The notes below the pieces were generated by a model. It was not told the DNA's origin and did no database searches. It was given only the letters and a program-made list of their open reading frames with translations. The position numbers and the translations under genes were made by a program. This document shows positions 1 to 5,962 of a stretch of 6,217 nt of DNA, piece after piece. Positions within the stretch are counted from its first letter, which is position 1. Every line of letters starts with the position of its first letter. Source of the stretch: Erysipelotrichaceae bacterium (GTDB taxonomy: Bacteria > Bacillota_I > Bacilli_A > Erysipelotrichales > Erysipelotrichaceae); contig CAAEDX010000024.1 in the NCBI GenBank assembly GCA_900754715.1, positions 1-6,217 of the forward strand. Direction: 5' to 3'.

Positions 1-906
1 CAGCAGGTTGAAGATACCGATGTTCAGCGAGAAAAGAGCCAGCAGCGATAAAAACGGCAGAAGTCCCATGCTGGCGGTTTCCGCGGTCACCTGATAGATG
101 CCCACCGGGCCGCTGACACTGTCCAGGCCGATGCCTTGAACGATGTTCTGGATGCCGCGGATGATCATCGTGGAGTATTCGCCCATCTGACCGGTCGCTA
201 CACCGAATGCCTGCAGCTTCGTGATCGGTTCGGCACGGGCACTCAGCGTGACACCGATCTGCCACACTTTGCTCTCCTCATCGTATTCCGGCGTGATGTT
301 CACGCTCACCTCTTCGCCGTCGCGCAGCACCGTCAGCTTTGCTTCGTCATGATAATATTGCAGCTGTTCATTGAGGCGGGTCGAGCTCATGTCGCGCAGC
401 ACCTCTCCGCCGGTCTCCAGCGCGATGATCTCATCACCGGCCTGCAAGCCAGCTGTATCGGCAGGAGAGCCTTCCTGCACCTCGTAGATGATCGGATCGG
501 TATCTACCACGACATATCCCTGTACCATGTTAATGCCGATGAGGATGACCCATGCGAGCATGATGTTCATGAAAGCGCCAGCCGCCATGATGATGACCTG
601 CTTCCAGGCGGCGATGCCATTCAGCCGGCGGTTTTCCGGCACATTTTTCATTTCTTCCACTTCTTCGCTGCCGTCGTCTTCCCCCGCCATCATCACATAG
701 CCGCCAAAGGGGATGGCGCGCAGCGACAGCGTTGTCTCTTTGAACTGATGATGCCATAGCCTAGGTCCCATGCCAATGGAAAACTCATGACAATAGACCC
801 CAAATTTCTTGGCCGTGATCAGATGGCCAAGCTCATGGATGATGATGATCACGCTGAGCAAGACGACAAAGGCGAGGATGCCCAGCACAATTGAACCGAT
901 ATTCAT
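1..906 (-). CDS. rseP: Site-2 family intramembrane zinc metalloprotease RseP/RasP, 5' part (3' end cut by window edge)
   Basis: The first 302 codons are open to the window edge with no stop. The protein is an M50 intramembrane protease that cuts transmembrane segments inside the cytoplasmic membrane; in Firmicutes the RasP member releases sigma factors from anti-sigma factors and clears signal-peptide remnants. A hydrophobic first segment (residues 3-23) runs straight into the zinc motif HELGH (24-28; H24 and H28 ligands, E25 catalytic). GPRLW (47-51) and PFGGYVMMAGED (66-77) follow. A second membrane segment (about 103-125, AAGAFMN) precedes a PDZ domain (about 127-210, with SPADTAGLQAGDEII), then SGPVGI (265-270) and another membrane segment ending NIGIFNLL (295-302). 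The second zinc-ligand motif (LDG) should lie just past the edge. The ATG overlaps the dxr stop by one base (TGATG), with AAAGGAG at 914-920, 7 nt upstream. The family is usually 350-430 residues. Recognition is secure; substrates are not visible. Confidence 0.95.
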   Translation of the reverse strand, partial: MNIGSIVLGILAFVVLLSVIIIIHELGHLITAKKFGVYCHEFSIGMGPRLWHHQFKETTLSLRAIPFGGYVMMAGEDDGSEEVEEMKNVPENRRLNGIAAWKQVIIMAAGAFMNIMLAWVILIGINMVQGYVVVDTDPIIYEVQEGSPADTAGLQAGDEIIALETGGEVLRDMSSTRLNEQLQYYHDEAKLTVLRDGEEVSVNITPEYDEESKVWQIGVTLSARAEPITKLQAFGVATGQMGEYSTMIIRGIQNIVQGIGLDSVSGPVGIYQVTAETASMGLLPFLSLLALFSLNIGIFNLL

Positions 907-2063
907 CAGAAAGCTCCTTTCCATTTCTCGCGCACGAAGGCCCGTGCCCACGCGTCGCTTTTCTCCAGCACGGCATAATCGGGATCTGGCACAAAATCAG
1001 CCTGTGCCAAAGCGTCGATCACGCTATGCTCGATATCCAGAAAGCCGATGGCTCCCTTCAGAAACAGCTCTACGGCCAGCTCATCGGCGCCGTTCATGAC
1101 CGCGCCCAGATTGCCGCCTTTCTTTCCCGTATCATACGCGGCCGCAAGCAATGGCCACCGCGCAAAGCTGGCTGCTTCAAAATGCAGCTGCGGATAGTTC
1201 ATGAAATCAAAAGGCTTCGCCTGCTCCATCACCAGGCGGTGCGGATAGCTCAGCGCATACTGGATCGGCACCCGCATGTCAGCACTGCCCAGCTGCGCGA
1301 TGATCGCGTGATCCTGATATTCGACCATGGAGTGGATGACGCTCTCCCGGTGGATGAGCACATCGATCTGCTCATACGGGAGCTCAAAGAGGTGATGCGC
1401 CTCGATCACTTCGAACCCCTTGTTCATCATGGTAGCGCTGTCGATCGTGATGCGCCCGCCCATGTTCCAGTTGGGATGATGCAGCGCTTCTTTCACGCTG
1501 ACCGCAGTGAGCTCTTCGCGCGTGCGGTCGCGGAAGCTGCCGCCGCTGGCCGTGATGATCAGCCGGCGCACCTCTTTGGGGTCATTGCCCCGCAGACACT
1601 GAAAGATCGCAGAATGTTCCGAATCGATCGGATACAGGTTCACCCCGTGTTCGCGCAAAGCGGCCTTGACCAGCTCTCCGCCGGCAACGAGGCTCTCTTT
1701 GTTGGCCAATGCCACATCATGACGATGAGAGATGGCGCACAACGTCGGATGCAGGCCGCGGAAACCGACCACAGCGTTGACGAGCAGATCATATTCGCTC
1801 CATGCCGCCAGCGCAAGCAGGCCTTCTTCGCCCCAATACCAATCCAGCTGCGGATATTTGCGGCTGAGCCGTTCATGGTCCTGCTCTTCTGCTACGCAGA
1901 CCTTGCGCACCTGCGGCAGCTGCGCAAGCAGCTTTTCCAGCTGCGCAAGGTTATGGCCGACGCTGAGGGCACAGATACAGAAGCGATCGCTGTGATGCGT
2001 GACCACATCGATGGTCTGCATGCCGATGGAGCCGCTGGCGCCCAGCAATACGATTCGTTTCAC
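906..2063 (-). CDS. dxr: 1-deoxy-D-xylulose 5-phosphate reductoisomerase
   Basis: This cytosolic enzyme carries out the committed step of the MEP isoprenoid pathway: NADPH- and metal-dependent conversion of DXP to 2-C-methyl-D-erythritol 4-phosphate. The product is 385 residues, normal for the family. The Rossmann nucleotide-binding loop is GASGSIG (8-14; many homologues have GSTGSIG). NAVVG (96-100) and NKES (121-124) follow. The metal/substrate site DSEHSA (147-152) and the block HPNWNMGGRITIDSATM (196-212) with MNKG and E218/E221 form the active site and flexible loop. The C-terminal helical domain holds NGADELAVELFL (324-335). I chose the GTG at 2063 because it puts KRIVLLGASGSIG at the N-terminus where homologues begin and overlaps the cdsA stop as GTGA. 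An in-frame ATG at 2099 adds 12 residues, lies deeper in cdsA and has no Shine-Dalgarno. The GTG itself has only a weak one (GGTGAT, 2070-2075), so translation may be coupled to cdsA. Confidence 0.96.
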   Translation of the reverse strand: MKRIVLLGASGSIGMQTIDVVTHHSDRFCICALSVGHNLAQLEKLLAQLPQVRKVCVAEEQDHERLSRKYPQLDWYWGEEGLLALAAWSEYDLLVNAVVGFRGLHPTLCAISHRHDVALANKESLVAGGELVKAALREHGVNLYPIDSEHSAIFQCLRGNDPKEVRRLIITASGGSFRDRTREELTAVSVKEALHHPNWNMGGRITIDSATMMNKGFEVIEAHHLFELPYEQIDVLIHRESVIHSMVEYQDHAIIAQLGSADMRVPIQYALSYPHRLVMEQAKPFDFMNYPQLHFEAASFARWPLLAAAYDTGKKGGNLGAVMNGADELAVELFLKGAIGFLDIEHSVIDALAQADFVPDPDYAVLEKSDAWARAFVREKWKGAF

Positions 2064-2851
2064 AGAGTCATCACCACCATATACAAAATGCCGAAGCATA
2101 AGAAATTAAAGATGAGTGAGTCAAGCCGGTCGAGCACGCCGCCATGTCCTGGCAGCAGATGGCCGAAATCCTTGCGGCCATAGCAGCGTTTCATCGCGCT
2201 GAAGGAAAGATCGCCATATTGCCCGCTCAGCGGCAAGATCAGGCAGGAAAGCAAGAACACCCGCGTGTCCATTCCCGGCATCAGGACATTAAATGCCGTG
2301 CCGATCAAAAGAGAGAGCACGAAGCCGCTGATCCAGCCGCTTATCGCGCCTTCCCATGTCTTCTTGGGCGAGACCCGCTCATTCATCTTATGACGGCCGA
2401 AGAAACGTCCGCCGAAATACGCGCCGGTATCGCAGCCATATGTCGCGACGATGATCAGCCAGATGTAGGCCGGGTGCGTCTGCACCTGTTCCAGGGCATG
2501 CAGGGTGAAAAAGAACAGCATCACATAAGAAATGCACAAAAACGCGTCATTAGAAGTGAAATGCTCGGTAAAGACCGGCACAGAAAGAAAGAACAGGATG
2601 ACCGCGCTCAGCAGCGGAAACAAAAAGCCTTCCTGAAAGATGCTGACGAGATAAAGCGCCGTCACGAAGAGGATGGCCAGCGGGCGGATGACCAGCGGCC
2701 ATTTGCGGCTGCGGGATGAGAGGTTCATGAACTCCAGCCCGCCGACGATGACGACAAACAATTCCAGCAGACGGAAAGGAATGCCGCCAAAGGCGATGAT
2801 CGGGAACAAGATGACGACCAGAAGCAGGGCCGTGATGACGCGCGTCTTCAT
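2060..2851 (-). CDS. cdsA: Phosphatidate cytidylyltransferase (CDP-diacylglycerol synthase)
   Basis: This integral membrane enzyme uses CTP and phosphatidic acid to make CDP-diacylglycerol, the precursor of phosphatidylglycerol, cardiolipin and other phospholipids. It has 263 residues, close to the usual 260-285. Hydrophobic segments fill most of the chain (roughly 4-24, 26-44, 54-74, 76-96, 105-123, 170-192, 197-212 and 246-262). Conserved polar blocks are CDTGAYFGG (140-148) and SPKKTWEGAISG (161-172). The C-terminal family signature spans 218-244, with SAMKR, KDFG, LPGHGG and DRLD in the order and spacing expected; D241 and D244 belong to the acidic metal-binding set. The ATG overlaps the uppS stop (ATGA). 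The upstream sequence is purine-rich (GGGGGA at 2857-2862) but lacks a canonical AGGAGG, so translational coupling to uppS is likely. Its place between uppS and dxr is the usual Firmicute order. Confidence 0.96.
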   Translation of the reverse strand: MKTRVITALLLVVILFPIIAFGGIPFRLLELFVVIVGGLEFMNLSSRSRKWPLVIRPLAILFVTALYLVSIFQEGFLFPLLSAVILFFLSVPVFTEHFTSNDAFLCISYVMLFFFTLHALEQVQTHPAYIWLIIVATYGCDTGAYFGGRFFGRHKMNERVSPKKTWEGAISGWISGFVLSLLIGTAFNVLMPGMDTRVFLLSCLILPLSGQYGDLSFSAMKRCYGRKDFGHLLPGHGGVLDRLDSLIFNFLCFGILYMVVMTL

Positions 2852-3555
2852 CCTTTTCCCCCGCCATACCGCCGGTCCCGTCCGGAAAACTCATCGATGC
2901 AGGCATTCAGCTGAGCCTCATCAAAATCCGGCCATGCCACTGGCGTAAAGATGAGCTCGGCATAGGCGATCTGCCAGAGGAGAAAATTAGAGATGCGCAG
3001 CTCCCCGCTGGTGCGGATCATCAGATCTACCGGCGGATAGCCGCTGGTCATCAGATAATGCGCAAAGCCCTCTTCATCGATATCGTTGCTGATCTTGCCC
3101 TCTGCCACATCCTGCGCATAGGCCCGCGCAGCCAGCACGATCTCCCGGTGTGAGCCATAATTGATCGCGATATTGAGGACGAGCCCGGTATTGCCCGCAG
3201 TGATACGGACCGCATCCTCGATGACAGCCCGTGTTTCCTGCGGGAAACGTTCAAGCTCACCGATAAAGCAAACGCGGATATTGCGCTCATTGAGCTCACG
3301 GATATAGCGGTTGAAAAAAAGCTTAGGCAGACCGCATAGGTAGCTGACCTCATCCTGAGGACGTTTCCAGTTTTCCGTAGAGAACGCATAAAGGGTAAGC
3401 ACCTCCACAGAAAGCCGGCTGCATTCCACCGCGATGGTGCGGATCATGTCCGCGCCTTTTTTATGTCCTGCTGTGCGCGGCAGCCCCTGCGCCTTTGCCC
3501 AGCGCCCGTTTCCATCCATGATTATGGCAATGTGCCGAGGGATCTTTCTGTCCAT
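2848..3555 (-). CDS. uppS: Isoprenyl (undecaprenyl) diphosphate synthase, cis-prenyltransferase
   Basis: The enzyme extends farnesyl diphosphate with isopentenyl diphosphate units in cis configuration to undecaprenyl diphosphate, the lipid carrier for peptidoglycan and other wall polymers. It acts as a homodimer in the cytosol or at the membrane face. Near the N-terminus IAIIMDGNGRWAK (9-21) contains catalytic Asp14 and the diphosphate-binding GNGR. Then come AGHKKG (29-34), YAFSTENWKRP (56-66), LNIAINYG (127-134) and the diphosphate-binding block DLMIRTSGELRISNFLLWQ (177-195), with AYAEL (197-201) and the terminal GRDRRYGG (225-232). At 235 residues it is slightly short for the family (about 240-255). 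The reading frame is open further upstream to 3630, but the ATG at 3555 has AGGAGG at 3561-3566 with a 5-nt spacer, and homologues start here. The gene is preceded by a 78-nt gap with two hairpins. The exact chain length of the product is inferred. Confidence 0.96.
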   Translation of the reverse strand: MDRKIPRHIAIIMDGNGRWAKAQGLPRTAGHKKGADMIRTIAVECSRLSVEVLTLYAFSTENWKRPQDEVSYLCGLPKLFFNRYIRELNERNIRVCFIGELERFPQETRAVIEDAVRITAGNTGLVLNIAINYGSHREIVLAARAYAQDVAEGKISNDIDEEGFAHYLMTSGYPPVDLMIRTSGELRISNFLLWQIAYAELIFTPVAWPDFDEAQLNACIDEFSGRDRRYGGGKG

Positions 3556-3569
3556 ATGTTCCTCCTGTC

Positions 3570-3586
3570 GCTGTCCTGAAGACAGC
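3570..3586 (-). promoter_or_regulatory. Hairpin immediately upstream of the uppS ribosome binding site
   Basis: On the minus strand GCTGTC (3586-3581) pairs with GACAGC (3575-3570) around the loop TTCAG, a 6-bp stem with four G-C pairs. Three nucleotides later comes the uppS AGGAGG (3566-3561). There is no T-run after it, so it is not a terminator. It could hold the ribosome binding site open, or shield the message's 5' end after processing. The structure is visible; the role is inferred. Confidence 0.42.
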
Positions 3587-3599
3587 CCGATAAAGCAAA

Positions 3600-3617
3600 A
3601 CCCACAGTTCTGTGGGT
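3600..3617 (-). terminator. Terminator-like hairpin between frr and uppS
   Basis: On the minus strand ACCCACAG (3617-3610) and CTGTGGGT (3607-3600) are perfect inverted repeats separated by AA. In practice this gives a 7-bp stem with a GAAC tetraloop. The sequence then continues TTTGCTTT after the last T of the stem, an interrupted T-run. It begins 16 nt after the frr stop. The moderate stem and broken T-run suggest a leaky intrinsic terminator that lowers, rather than stops, transcription into uppS. Confidence 0.6.
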
Positions 3618-3633
3618 ATTCACTTGTCATTCG

Positions 3634-4179
3634 TTATACTGACATGATTTCATCTGCTTTTTCCTTGACCATGGCATCGATCTTCTTGACATGGCTGTCG
3701 GTCGTCTTCTGGATCTTTTCCTGCGCGTCTTTCTTCATGTCCTCCGTAAGCTCTTTGTCTTTCTTGACCATATCATTTCCCTCACGGCGGTTATTGCGGA
3801 TGGCGACCTTTGCTTCTTCGCCATATTTATGCGCCTCCTTGGCCAGTTCCTTGCGGCGATCCTCGGTCAGAGCCGGCACATTGATGCGGATGACCTCACC
3901 GTCATTCTGCGGCACCAGCCCCAGATTGGCAGCGCCGATCGCGTGATCGATCTCTTTCAAGATGGAACGGTCATACGGCTTAACGAGCAGCTGACGTCCC
4001 TCGACGACCTGAATGGAAGAGATCTGATTGATCGGCGTCGGGCTTCCATAGTATTCTACGCTGACGCGTTCCAGCATATTCGCGTTGGCGCGGCCGGTGC
4101 GGATCGTGCGCAGATTCGCTTCAAGATTATCCAGCACCTTGTCCATCTTTTTTTCTACTGCATCAAGAATCTGTTTCAT
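3634..4179 (-). CDS. frr: Ribosome recycling factor (RRF)
   Basis: RRF works with EF-G in the cytosol to split the post-termination ribosome and release mRNA and tRNA. The product has 181 residues against about 185 usually. Domain I is the long three-helix bundle formed by the N-terminal helix (about 1-28, with TIRTGRAN at 25-32) and two C-terminal helices (about 105-181), containing TEDRRKELAKEA and the conserved basic patch IRNNRREGND (127-136). The small domain II lies between (about 31-103), entered through the hinge YYGSPTPINQ (43-52) and left around VPALTED (101-107). The ATG follows the pyrH TAA directly with no intervening base. Its ribosome binding site GGAGGAT (4186-4192) lies inside the last codons of pyrH, 6 nt from the start. 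The stop is followed after 16 nt by a terminator-like hairpin. Identity is certain from the conserved blocks and the pyrH-frr pairing seen across bacteria. Confidence 0.97.
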   Translation of the reverse strand: MKQILDAVEKKMDKVLDNLEANLRTIRTGRANANMLERVSVEYYGSPTPINQISSIQVVEGRQLLVKPYDRSILKEIDHAIGAANLGLVPQNDGEVIRINVPALTEDRRKELAKEAHKYGEEAKVAIRNNRREGNDMVKKDKELTEDMKKDAQEKIQKTTDSHVKKIDAMVKEKADEIMSV

Positions 4180-4902
4180 TTACTTATCCTCCAATATCTT
4201 TCTGGTGATGATCGTTCCGGCGATGTCGCCCTTGACCGCCTTCAGGATATTTCCTGGCTCATTCATATTGAAGACGATCAGGTCGATGTCATTATCCATG
4301 CACATGCTCGTCGCCGTGGAATCCATGACCTGCAGCTCACGCTGAAGCAGTTCCATGTACGAAAGCCGATCGAACTTGCGGGCATTGGGATTCTTCTTCG
4401 GATCGCTGTCATAGACGCCGTGCACGCCGTTCTTGGCCATCAGGATCACGTCGGCGCCGATCTCGCTGGCGCGCAACGCAGCTGTCGTGTCCGTAGAGAA
4501 ATACGGACTGCCTGTTCCCGCGCCAAAGATGACCACGCGGCCTTTCTCGAGATGGCGGATGGCCCGCCGCTGGATAAATGGTTCTGCTACCTTCTGCATT
4601 TCGATCGCGGTCTGCACCCGCGTCGGCACGCCTTTTTGTTCCAGCGCATTCTGCACCGCCAAGGCATTGATCACCGTGCCCAGCATGCCCATATAGTCGG
4701 CTTGTACCCGGTCAACGCCCATCTGCTCCATCATCTTGCCGCGGATGAAGTTGCCGCCGCCGACCACGATGGCCAGATCGATCCCCAGCTGGTGCACTTC
4801 ATTCAGCTCATCCGCAAGCCGGGAAAGCAATTTGGGATCAAAGGCGTATTCCGCGCTGGAAAGCGCCTCTCCGCTCAGCTTTAACAATACTCTGTTGTAC
4901 AT
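4180..4902 (-). CDS. pyrH: UMP kinase
   Basis: This bacterial-type uridylate kinase phosphorylates UMP to UDP with ATP. It belongs to the amino acid kinase fold, forms hexamers, and in characterised members is activated by GTP and inhibited by UTP. The product is 240 residues, the normal length. The phosphate-binding start is LLKLSGEAL (6-14), then [10 protein letters not shown] (46-55). UMP contacts include D69 in [15 protein letters not shown] (68-82) and [11 protein letters not shown] (135-145). [10 protein letters not shown] (126-135) and VYDSDP (163-168) complete the nucleotide sites; [11 protein letters not shown] (194-204) is also characteristic. The ATG at 4902 is chosen from the family N-terminus. 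Its best Shine-Dalgarno, AGAAGGG (4915-4921), stands 12 nt away, longer than ideal. The gene has its own promoter and is separated from tsf by a terminator, so its expression need not follow that of rpsB-tsf. Confidence 0.97.
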   Translation of the reverse strand: MYNRVLLKLSGEALSSAEYAFDPKLLSRLADELNEVHQLGIDLAIVVGGGNFIRGKMMEQMGVDRVQADYMGMLGTVINALAVQNALEQKGVPTRVQTAIEMQKVAEPFIQRRAIRHLEKGRVVIFGAGTGSPYFSTDTTAALRASEIGADVILMAKNGVHGVYDSDPKKNPNARKFDRLSYMELLQRELQVMDSTATSMCMDNDIDLIVFNMNEPGNILKAVKGDIAGTIITRKILEDK

Positions 4903-4921
4903 ATATAGTATGGTCCCTTCT

Positions 4922-4936
4922 GTGTTATGAAAACAC
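4922..4936 (-). other. Small hairpin in pyrH leader next to the ribosome binding site
   Basis: On the minus strand GTGTT (4936-4932) can pair with AACAC (4926-4922) around the loop TTCAT. The stem is only 5 bp and AT-rich, so it is weak. It ends directly beside the Shine-Dalgarno AGAAGGG (4921-4915), which itself is 12 nt from the ATG. Function is unknown and it may be chance. Confidence 0.3.
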
Positions 4937-4952
4937 TCAATTCATCTTGATA

Positions 4953-4981
4953 ATTATACAATAAAACACCGACCTTTACCA
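4953..4981 (-). promoter_or_regulatory. Probable sigma-A promoter for pyrH-frr
   Basis: Reading the minus strand, a perfect TATAAT (4958-4953) sits in an AT-rich stretch. The best -35 candidate with a 17-nt spacer is TGGTAA (4981-4976), only 3 of 6 matches to TTGACA. Transcription would begin near 4946 and give a leader of about 44 nt before the pyrH ATG. It lies between the tsf terminator and pyrH, where a promoter is needed. The -10 is convincing; the -35 is weak. Confidence 0.62.
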
Positions 4982-5012
4982 CCGGTTTTTTATCATTACC
5001 TCTGAAGTCCTC

Positions 5013-5045
5013 AAAAAAAGGCGGCATTCGCAACAATACCGCCTT
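5013..5045 (-). terminator. Rho-independent terminator after tsf
   Basis: On the minus strand an 11-bp stem is formed by AAGGCGGTATT (5045-5035) and AATGCCGCCTT (5028-5018) with one T-G wobble and a 6-nt loop (GTTGCG, 5034-5029). Including the two T at the foot of the stem, a run of seven T follows (5019-5013). It starts 8 nt after the tsf stop codon. GC-rich stem plus T-run is the textbook intrinsic terminator, and it should end the rpsB-tsf transcript. Confidence 0.93.
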
Positions 5046-5053
5046 CTTTATGA

Positions 5054-5941
5054 TCAGCCTTTGATCTGGCTCATGACCTCTTCTACGAAGTTTTCCTCTT
5101 TCTTTTCGATTCCTTCACCGACCGCATAGCGGATGAAAGAATCCACGGAAGCAGCGTTCTGCTTCAGGAAAGCGGAAACCTTCCGATCCGGATTCAGGAA
5201 GAATTCCTGATCCATCAGGCACTGATCCTTGAAGTGCTTGGAGATCTTTCCTTCGATGATCTTGGCAAGCATATCTTCGGACTTGCCGGCCATCTTCGGA
5301 TCTTCCTTCATGATGTTCATCTGCACACCGCGTTCATGCTCGACCACATCCGCCGGAATCTCATCACGAGTGATGTATGCCGGAGACATGCTGGCGATCT
5401 GCATCGCGATGTTCTTGGCTACAGCAGCGTCTTCCTTGCCGCTCAGCTTTGCAAGCACGGAGATCTTTCCGCCCATGTGCATATATGCGCCGAAGAACTC
5501 ATCATCGCCTTTTTCCACGATGGCGAAGCGACGCAGCGTGATCTTCTCTCCGATGGTTGCCGTCGCGTTGGTGATGACTTCCTCCAGCGTGCCCTGCTCG
5601 CTCTCGCAAGCCAGCGCTGCAGCGAGGTCAGCCGGACGCTTCTCGATCAGCACCTTCTGGATGGTGTCGAGCACCGTCAGGAACTGATCGTTCTTAGCCA
5701 CGAAATCCGTTTCGGAATTCACTTCGAAGATCACACCGACATTGCCATCTACGGCAACACGGCTCAGGCCTTCCGCAGCGATGCGGCCAGATTTCTTTGC
5801 CGCTTTGGCGATGCCTTTTTCGCGCAGCCAGTCGATGGCCTTGCTGATGTCGCCGTCACACTCAGTCAGGGCTTTCTTGCAGTCCATCATGCCTGCGCCG
5901 GTCTTTTCACGTAATTCTTTTACTAAGCTTGCAGTGATCAT
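5054..5941 (-). CDS. tsf: Translation elongation factor Ts (EF-Ts)
   Basis: EF-Ts is the cytosolic guanine-nucleotide exchange factor that reloads EF-Tu with GTP. The product is 295 residues, full length (B. subtilis about 293). The N-terminal UBA-like domain (1-55) carries family signature 1, LREKTGAGMMDCKKAL (10-25). The core begins with AAEGL (55-59), followed by signature 2, EVNSETDFVAKN (73-84); T78-D79-F80 is the element that inserts near the nucleotide site of EF-Tu. YMHMGGKISVLAKLSG (153-168) and PAYI (187-190) lie in the second core subdomain, and VGEGIEKKEENFVEEV (274-289) closes the chain. The ATG at 5941 has an excellent ribosome binding site, AAGGAGGAG (5948-5956), 6 nt away. A TTG six codons upstream in frame would overlap that site and is not a credible start. 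tsf follows rpsB after 21 nt, presumably on one transcript, and ends at its own intrinsic terminator. Confidence 0.97.
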   Translation of the reverse strand: MITASLVKELREKTGAGMMDCKKALTECDGDISKAIDWLREKGIAKAAKKSGRIAAEGLSRVAVDGNVGVIFEVNSETDFVAKNDQFLTVLDTIQKVLIEKRPADLAAALACESEQGTLEEVITNATATIGEKITLRRFAIVEKGDDEFFGAYMHMGGKISVLAKLSGKEDAAVAKNIAMQIASMSPAYITRDEIPADVVEHERGVQMNIMKEDPKMAGKSEDMLAKIIEGKISKHFKDQCLMDQEFFLNPDRKVSAFLKQNAASVDSFIRYAVGEGIEKKEENFVEEVMSQIKG

Positions 5942-5962
5942 GCTCGTCTCCTCCTTCAATGC

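Noticed and set aside
891..2183. 430-codon open frame on the plus strand opposite dxr and the end of cdsA
   Set aside because: Its codons lie in exact register with dxr codons on the other strand. In that register plus-strand stops appear only where dxr uses TTA, CTA or TCA, which this GC-leaning gene avoids. The predicted protein shows no family motif and the opposite strand is a clear Dxr.
3556..3630. Upstream extension of uppS by 25 codons
   Set aside because: The extra residues are encoded by the intergenic hairpin region, have no ribosome binding site and no counterpart in UppS proteins; the ATG at 3555 has a well-placed AGGAGG.
3633..3638. TATAAC as a -10 element for an uppS promoter
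   Set aside because: It overlaps the frr stop codon and has no recognisable -35 hexamer at 16-19 nt. A nearby ATGACA, which resembles a -35, has no -10 at a usable distance.
3691..4884. 397-codon open frame on the plus strand across frr and pyrH
   Set aside because: It is also in codon register with both genes, which share one frame because of the TAAATG junction, so the open stretch carries over from one to the other. It has no ribosome binding site or domain I can recognise.
4967..4991. Possible plus-strand terminator: ACCG...CGGT followed by six T
   Set aside because: The stem is only 4 bp with a long loop, and no plus-strand gene exists that would need it. The T-run is simply the AT-rich region upstream of the pyrH promoter.
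5234..5914. 226-codon open frame on the plus strand opposite tsf
   Set aside because: Codon-register shadow of tsf, which is an unambiguous full-length EF-Ts. The same explanation covers plus-strand frames at 136-759 (rseP; it ends where rseP uses a rare CTA) and 2144-2719 (cdsA).
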